Source of the DNA: Ignavibacteriales bacterium
GTDB taxonomy: Bacteria > Bacteroidota > Ignavibacteria > Ignavibacteriales > Melioribacteraceae
Assembly: GCA_027080245.1 (NCBI GenBank)
Contig: JALWSN010000064.1
Span: 1 to 8,648 of the forward strand
Direction of reading: 5' to 3'
Length of the DNA stretch: 8,648 nt
Below, in pieces: positions 5,379 through 8,648 of the stretch (positions are counted from its first letter, which is position 1; each line of letters opens with the position of its first letter). A model generated the notes under the pieces. That model searched no databases and was not told the DNA's origin. It saw nothing but the letters and a program-made list of their open reading frames with translations. Made by a program: the position numbers and the translations under genes.

Positions 5379-8144
5379 ATGCCAAACGAAAAACGATTTG
5401 TAATAATAGACGCAATGGCGCTTGCTTACAAAGCTTACTTTGCTTTTGTTCGCCGTCCCCTTTCTACTTCAAAAGGCGAACCAACTTCGGCGGTTTACGG
5501 TTTTGTAACTCAACTGTTTAAGATACTGGAAGACACCCGGCCTGACTACATGGCAATTGCATTCGATTCAAAAGAAAAAACCTTCCGCCATGAAATGTAC
5601 GACCTTTACAAATCTTCCCGAGAGGAAATGCCCGACGACATGATTCCTCAAATCAACAGAATTAAAGAAATAATTGACGCGTTCAATATTCCAATCTTCA
5701 TCCTTCCCCGCTACGAAGCCGACGACATAATTGGCACGGCAGTCAAAAAAGCCGCCACAATGGGATTGGAAGCCATTGCCGTAACGCCCGACAAGGATTT
5801 CATTCAATTATTAGACGAAAATATCAAAATTGTTAAACCGGGGAAATCAACCGAAGAAATTGAAATTATCGACGCGCACAAAGCCCTTGAAATTTACGGG
5901 TTTGAACCGCCCTTGATGGTCGATTACCTTGCCCTTATTGGCGATAAGGCGGACGATATTCCGGGCGTAAAAGGAATTGGACCCGTTAACGCCAAACCTC
6001 TGATTCAAAAATTCGGAACAATTGAGAACATTTACGACAACCTCCACAAAATTGAAAAGAAAAGCATAAGAGAAAAATTGGAACGACAAAGGGAAACGGC
6101 TTTCCTTTCTAAAAAGCTCGCTAAAATCATCACGGACGTTCCGCTTGTAATGGATATTGAAAAAACAAAATTCCACAACCCAAACTTCGACAAGCTTAGC
6201 AAACTGTTTGTTGAACTGGAGTTCAAAAATTTCGGCGCAAAATTAGTAAAACTATTTGCAAATAAGGATTCGGTGAAAATCGAAGAGCCAGCGGCTGATT
6301 ATTCCGTGTTCGACAGAAGTAAAGTTGATTACCAATTAATTACCGACGGATCCGAAGCTCAAGCATTAGCGGACGAATTAAATCAATCGGAGTTGTTCGT
6401 CTTCGACACTGAAACCGACAGTCTGAATGTGCTGCACGCTAATTTACTCGGCGTCTCTTTTAGCGTTCGCGCGGGCAAAGCTTATTTCGTGGCAATTAAT
6501 CCATTCAAGCAAACGGAGGATTTATTCGCTAAGGATCTGAGCAACAGGCTCTCGGTAAAAAAATTCATTAAAATTTTTAAACCCGTTTTCGAAAATAAAA
6601 ACACGCGCAAGGTTTGCCAGAACGGGAAATACGACATTGCCGTTTTGCGCACGCATGGAATTGACGTGGCAAATTTCTATTTCGACACAATGCTTGCAAG
6701 CTACCTGCTTGACCCCGACCAGAAACACGGAATGGACGACCTTGCGCGAACGTACTTAAATTATTCGCCCATTCCAATTTCCACAATTATTACTTCAAAA
6801 AAAGACGCCGAGAAAATCTACGAAGTGGAATTGGAAAAGTTAAAAGAATACGCAGCGGAGGATGCCGATATTACTTTTCGTTTGTACGAAATTCTTAAGC
6901 AAAAATTAAAAGAAGAAAACCTCGAAAAGTTGGCTTACGAAGTTGAGTTTCCGCTGGTAGAAGTTTTAGAGGAAATGGAAAGAACGGGCGTTAAGATTGA
7001 TACGCAAAGCCTGAACGAGTTCAGTAAGGAACTGGAAAGAATGTTAGAAAATTTTACACGGGAAATTTATTCAATGGCCGGCGAACAGTTTAATATTAAT
7101 TCCACAAAACAGTTGCAAAAAATTCTTTTCGAAAAATTAAAATTAACTCCAACTAAAAAAACCAAAACCGGCTATTCAACCGACGCCCGCTCGTTGGAAA
7201 ACATGCGGGGCAGTCACGATATTATCGACTTGCTGCTGAACTACCGGCAAGTCTCCAAATTAAAATCGACTTACGCCGACGCACTGCCAAAGCTAATTGA
7301 CAAAGACACCGGCAGAATTCACACCACTTACAATCAAACGGTAGCTTCTACCGGCAGGCTTTCTAGTTTGAACCCTAATCTGCAGAATATTCCGATTAGA
7401 ACGGAGCTTGGCAAAGAAATAAGAAAAGCTTTTGTGCCTACCAACGGGGATTACGTAATTTTAAGCGCGGACTATTCCCAAATTGAACTTAGAATAATGG
7501 CAAGCATCTGCGGCGACGAAAGATTAATCGAAGCTTTTAACAAAGGAGAGGATATTCACCGACGCACTGCCGCGCTTGTGTTTAACGTTCCGCCTGAAGA
7601 AGTAACCCAGGAAATGAGACGGAAAGCAAAGGAAGTTAATTTTGGAATACTCTACGGCATCGGCGCATTCGGATTAAAAAGCAGGCTGGGCATTACGCAA
7701 ACTCACGCGCAGGAAATAATCGACAACTACTTCAATACGTTCAAACGGGTTAAAAGCTTCATGGAAAACTCGATTGAATCCGCCCGGCAAAAAGGCTACG
7801 CCGAAACATTACTTGGCAGAAGAAGATTCCTGAAAAATATTAACAGCAAAAACAGAGTAGTTCGGCAATTCGAAGAGAGAGTGGCAATCAACATGCCCAT
7901 TCAGGGAACGGCTGCGGACATGATTAAAATTGCAATGATAAAAATTCACCGTGAGCTTAAAAAGAGAAAAACAAAAACTAAAATGGTTTTGCAAGTGCAC
8001 GATGAATTAATCTTCGACGCTTTCAAAGAAGAACTTGAAGAATTAAAGCCCTTAATAAAAGAGTCCATGGAAAACGCTTTGCTTTTGAACGTGCCGGTGG
8101 TTGTGGACATTGGCATTGGCGACAATTGGTTGGAAGCGCATTAA
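5379..8144 (+). CDS. polA: DNA polymerase I, complete, with 5'-nuclease and proofreading domains
   Basis: The 921-residue protein carries all three PolA domains. The 5'-3' nuclease (about 1-290) has D11, D63, the YEADDIIG acidic cluster (E113, D115, D116), D138/D140 in TPDKDF and GDKADDIPGVKGIG at 188-201. The 3'-5' exonuclease (about 310-510) looks active: D343 and E345 in VFDTET, N415 and D419 in NGKYD, Y491 and D495 in YAAEDAD. The polymerase domain has TASTGRLSS-like VASTGRLSSLNPNLQNIP at 655-672, motif A with D698 in SADYSQIELR, the O-helix R747, K751, F755 and Y759 in RRKAKEVNFGILYG, and motif C H874-D875-E876 in QVHDE. F755 corresponds to E. coli F762. The protein fills gaps and removes primers during lagging-strand synthesis and repair. 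Length is normal. It is the only plus-strand gene here and appears monocistronic. Confidence 0.98.
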   Translation: MPNEKRFVIIDAMALAYKAYFAFVRRPLSTSKGEPTSAVYGFVTQLFKILEDTRPDYMAIAFDSKEKTFRHEMYDLYKSSREEMPDDMIPQINRIKEIIDAFNIPIFILPRYEADDIIGTAVKKAATMGLEAIAVTPDKDFIQLLDENIKIVKPGKSTEEIEIIDAHKALEIYGFEPPLMVDYLALIGDKADDIPGVKGIGPVNAKPLIQKFGTIENIYDNLHKIEKKSIREKLERQRETAFLSKKLAKIITDVPLVMDIEKTKFHNPNFDKLSKLFVELEFKNFGAKLVKLFANKDSVKIEEPAADYSVFDRSKVDYQLITDGSEAQALADELNQSELFVFDTETDSLNVLHANLLGVSFSVRAGKAYFVAINPFKQTEDLFAKDLSNRLSVKKFIKIFKPVFENKNTRKVCQNGKYDIAVLRTHGIDVANFYFDTMLASYLLDPDQKHGMDDLARTYLNYSPIPISTIITSKKDAEKIYEVELEKLKEYAAEDADITFRLYEILKQKLKEENLEKLAYEVEFPLVEVLEEMERTGVKIDTQSLNEFSKELERMLENFTREIYSMAGEQFNINSTKQLQKILFEKLKLTPTKKTKTGYSTDARSLENMRGSHDIIDLLLNYRQVSKLKSTYADALPKLIDKDTGRIHTTYNQTVASTGRLSSLNPNLQNIPIRTELGKEIRKAFVPTNGDYVILSADYSQIELRIMASICGDERLIEAFNKGEDIHRRTAALVFNVPPEEVTQEMRRKAKEVNFGILYGIGAFGLKSRLGITQTHAQEIIDNYFNTFKRVKSFMENSIESARQKGYAETLLGRRRFLKNINSKNRVVRQFEERVAINMPIQGTAADMIKIAMIKIHRELKKRKTKTKMVLQVHDELIFDAFKEELEELKPLIKESMENALLLNVPVVVDIGIGDNWLEAH

Positions 8145-8253
8145 AATATTTCTTCTTCACGATCTTTTAGGAACGGATTTACTTCCTCTCTAAGTCTCTT
8201 AATCGTTTCATTTGTTTATTCGTAGCTTTCCGGACAATTGCTATTTAAAACTT
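8141..8253 (-). pseudogene. Possible decayed coding remnant, convergent with polA
   Basis: On the minus strand a frame reading VLNSNCPESYE, stop, TNETIKRLREEVNPFLKDRE, EEIF, stop has a protein-like composition in its last part. Its TAA at 8141-8143 overlaps the polA stop tail-to-tail. Just upstream, in another frame, SGVIGHEFGEAIK and SITHRAKGKF (about 8250-8330) also look somewhat coding, but are broken by stops. I do not recognise the family. At least one frame change and several stops would be needed to join the pieces. An alternative is ordinary AT-rich noncoding sequence that happens to translate well over 25 codons. Confidence 0.2.
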
Positions 8254-8352
8254 ACCCTTCGCTCTATGAGTAATAGAAGATGATTTTTACTTAATTGCCT
8301 CGCCAAACTCATGACCAATTACTCCGGATTGAAAATTCGTTAACTGTCATTT

Positions 8353-8371
8353 GCACCGCCATCGGCGGAGC
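8353..8371. other. GC-rich hairpin in AT-rich surroundings
   Basis: CCGCC (8356-8360) and GGCGG (8364-8368) form a 5-bp stem with a three-base ATC loop, extended by G-C and C-G pairs (8353-8354 with 8370-8371) across an A/A mismatch. It stands out in otherwise AT-rich DNA about 210 bases after polA. It has no following T-run, so it is not a standard terminator; it could be a weak transcript end or part of a dispersed repeat. Confidence 0.4.
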
Positions 8372-8441
8372 GTTATTTATTGGGGTTAAAAAATTGATGA
8401 GGAAAAATTATTCCTAAACGCTTAACGCAAATTACTTAAAA

Positions 8442-8461
8442 CTTTCTTTGTGGAAAGAAGG
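8442..8461. other. 8-bp stem, 4-base loop hairpin
   Basis: CTTTCTTT (8442-8449) pairs with AAAGAAGG (8454-8461) through seven Watson-Crick pairs and one G-T pair, around a GTGG loop. The stem is AT-rich and its role is unknown. It lies just before the tandem/inverted repeat cluster. Confidence 0.35.
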
Positions 8462-8490
8462 AACGGGGAAGTAATTATTTTTAATTCAAG

Positions 8491-8570
8491 ATTTAATCTG
8501 AGCTAATCTGTGAAATAATCCGTGTTAATCTTTGGTAAAAAAGGAAACTACAGATTCACCCAGATTAAAT
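8491..8570. repeat. Imperfect inverted repeat built from degenerate TAATCTGTG units
   Basis: Left arm 8491-8511 (ATTTAATCTG, four bases, AATCTGT) and the reverse complement of right arm 8550-8570 agree at 18 of 21 positions; all three mismatches fall in the four-base middle. Within the left side and loop, units recur as TAATCTGAG (8494), TAATCTGTG (8504), TAATCCGTG (8516) and TAATCTTTG (8526), a 10-12 base period. From memory, 'AATCTGTGTAATCTGTGG'-type repeats are scattered between genes in Bacteroidota-related and other genomes. This looks like an eroded copy. No transposase is nearby. Confidence 0.65.
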
Positions 8571-8582
8571 ACATATGAATGA

Positions 8583-8599
8583 CTTTTGCGTTCTCCGCG
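8583..8599. repeat. Degenerate 'CTTTTGCG-TTCTCCGCG' motif
   Basis: The 17-base stretch contains two GCG-ending half-units (TTTTGCG and CTCCGCG). It resembles the 'CTTTGCGTCTCTGCG' intergenic repeats that I recall occurring near the TAATCTGTG family in some bacterial genomes. Only one copy is present and the match is from memory, so the call is tentative. Confidence 0.35.
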
Positions 8600-8648
8600 C
8601 AGGGAAATATGCTTTTTTCTTTCTCGATCCACCTGCACATTTATACTG

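Larger units (their letters stand above)
8145..8648. other. Gene-free region downstream of polA containing repeats and hairpins
   Basis: No intact gene is visible in these 504 bases on either strand; stops are dense in all six frames. The segment contains a possible decayed reading frame next to polA, a GC-rich hairpin near 8353-8371, an 8-bp hairpin near 8442-8461, an imperfect inverted repeat with tandem units at 8491-8570 and a separate GCG-rich motif near 8583-8599. No tRNA or other RNA gene is recognisable. No canonical intrinsic terminator (GC stem plus T-run) follows polA directly. Confidence 0.6.

Noticed and set aside
8160..8190. Terminator immediately after polA (AGGAA...TTCCT)
   Set aside because: The stem is only 5 bp with a 9-base loop and no T-run.
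8491..8570. CRISPR array or insertion-sequence end
   Set aside because: Units are about 9 bases at 10-12 base spacing, too short for CRISPR repeats and spacers; no transposase, target duplication or cas gene is seen.

Overview
This is an AT-rich bacterial chromosomal segment holding eight protein genes (one cut by the window edge) and, at the right end, about 500 bases with no intact gene. Protein character points to the Bacteroidota/Chlorobiota/Ignavibacteriota group: an ExbB-ExbD-ExbD set with two different ExbDs, one with the long C-terminal extension common in that group, a secreted endonuclease/exonuclease/phosphatase protein, and degenerate intergenic repeats of a type I recall from that group. 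Clear Shine-Dalgarno sequences precede several genes. That fits an Ignavibacteriota- or Chlorobiota-like lineage better than classical Bacteroidia, but this placement is inference; no marker such as rRNA is present.

Layout. Positions 1-1697 (minus strand): yqeY (GatB/YqeY-domain protein), cvpA-family membrane protein and the first 240 codons of mutS2, closely packed and probably one operon. Positions 1769-3452 (minus strand): exbB-like proton channel subunit followed by two exbD-like genes. A sigma70-like promoter lies in front of this set and a strong intrinsic terminator behind it. The terminator's U-tract runs directly into the Shine-Dalgarno sequence of yqeY. Positions 3584-5303 (minus strand): a secreted nuclease/phosphatase-fold protein, then a short-chain dehydrogenase/reductase-like protein starting one base after its stop. 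Positions 5379-8144 (plus strand): complete three-domain DNA polymerase I (polA), divergent from the nuclease gene across a 75-base AT-rich gap.

Positions 8145-8648 hold a possible decayed reading frame tail-to-tail with polA, small hairpins, an imperfect inverted repeat built from 'TAATCTGTG' units, and a 'TTTTGCG...CTCCGCG' motif.

The content is mostly housekeeping: DNA replication/repair (polA, mutS2) and proton-motive-force energy transduction to the outer membrane (exbB/exbD). I see no phage, CRISPR, toxin-antitoxin or biosynthetic system, and no convincing new system. The points most worth checking are the terminator-yqeY junction and the repeat cluster after polA.
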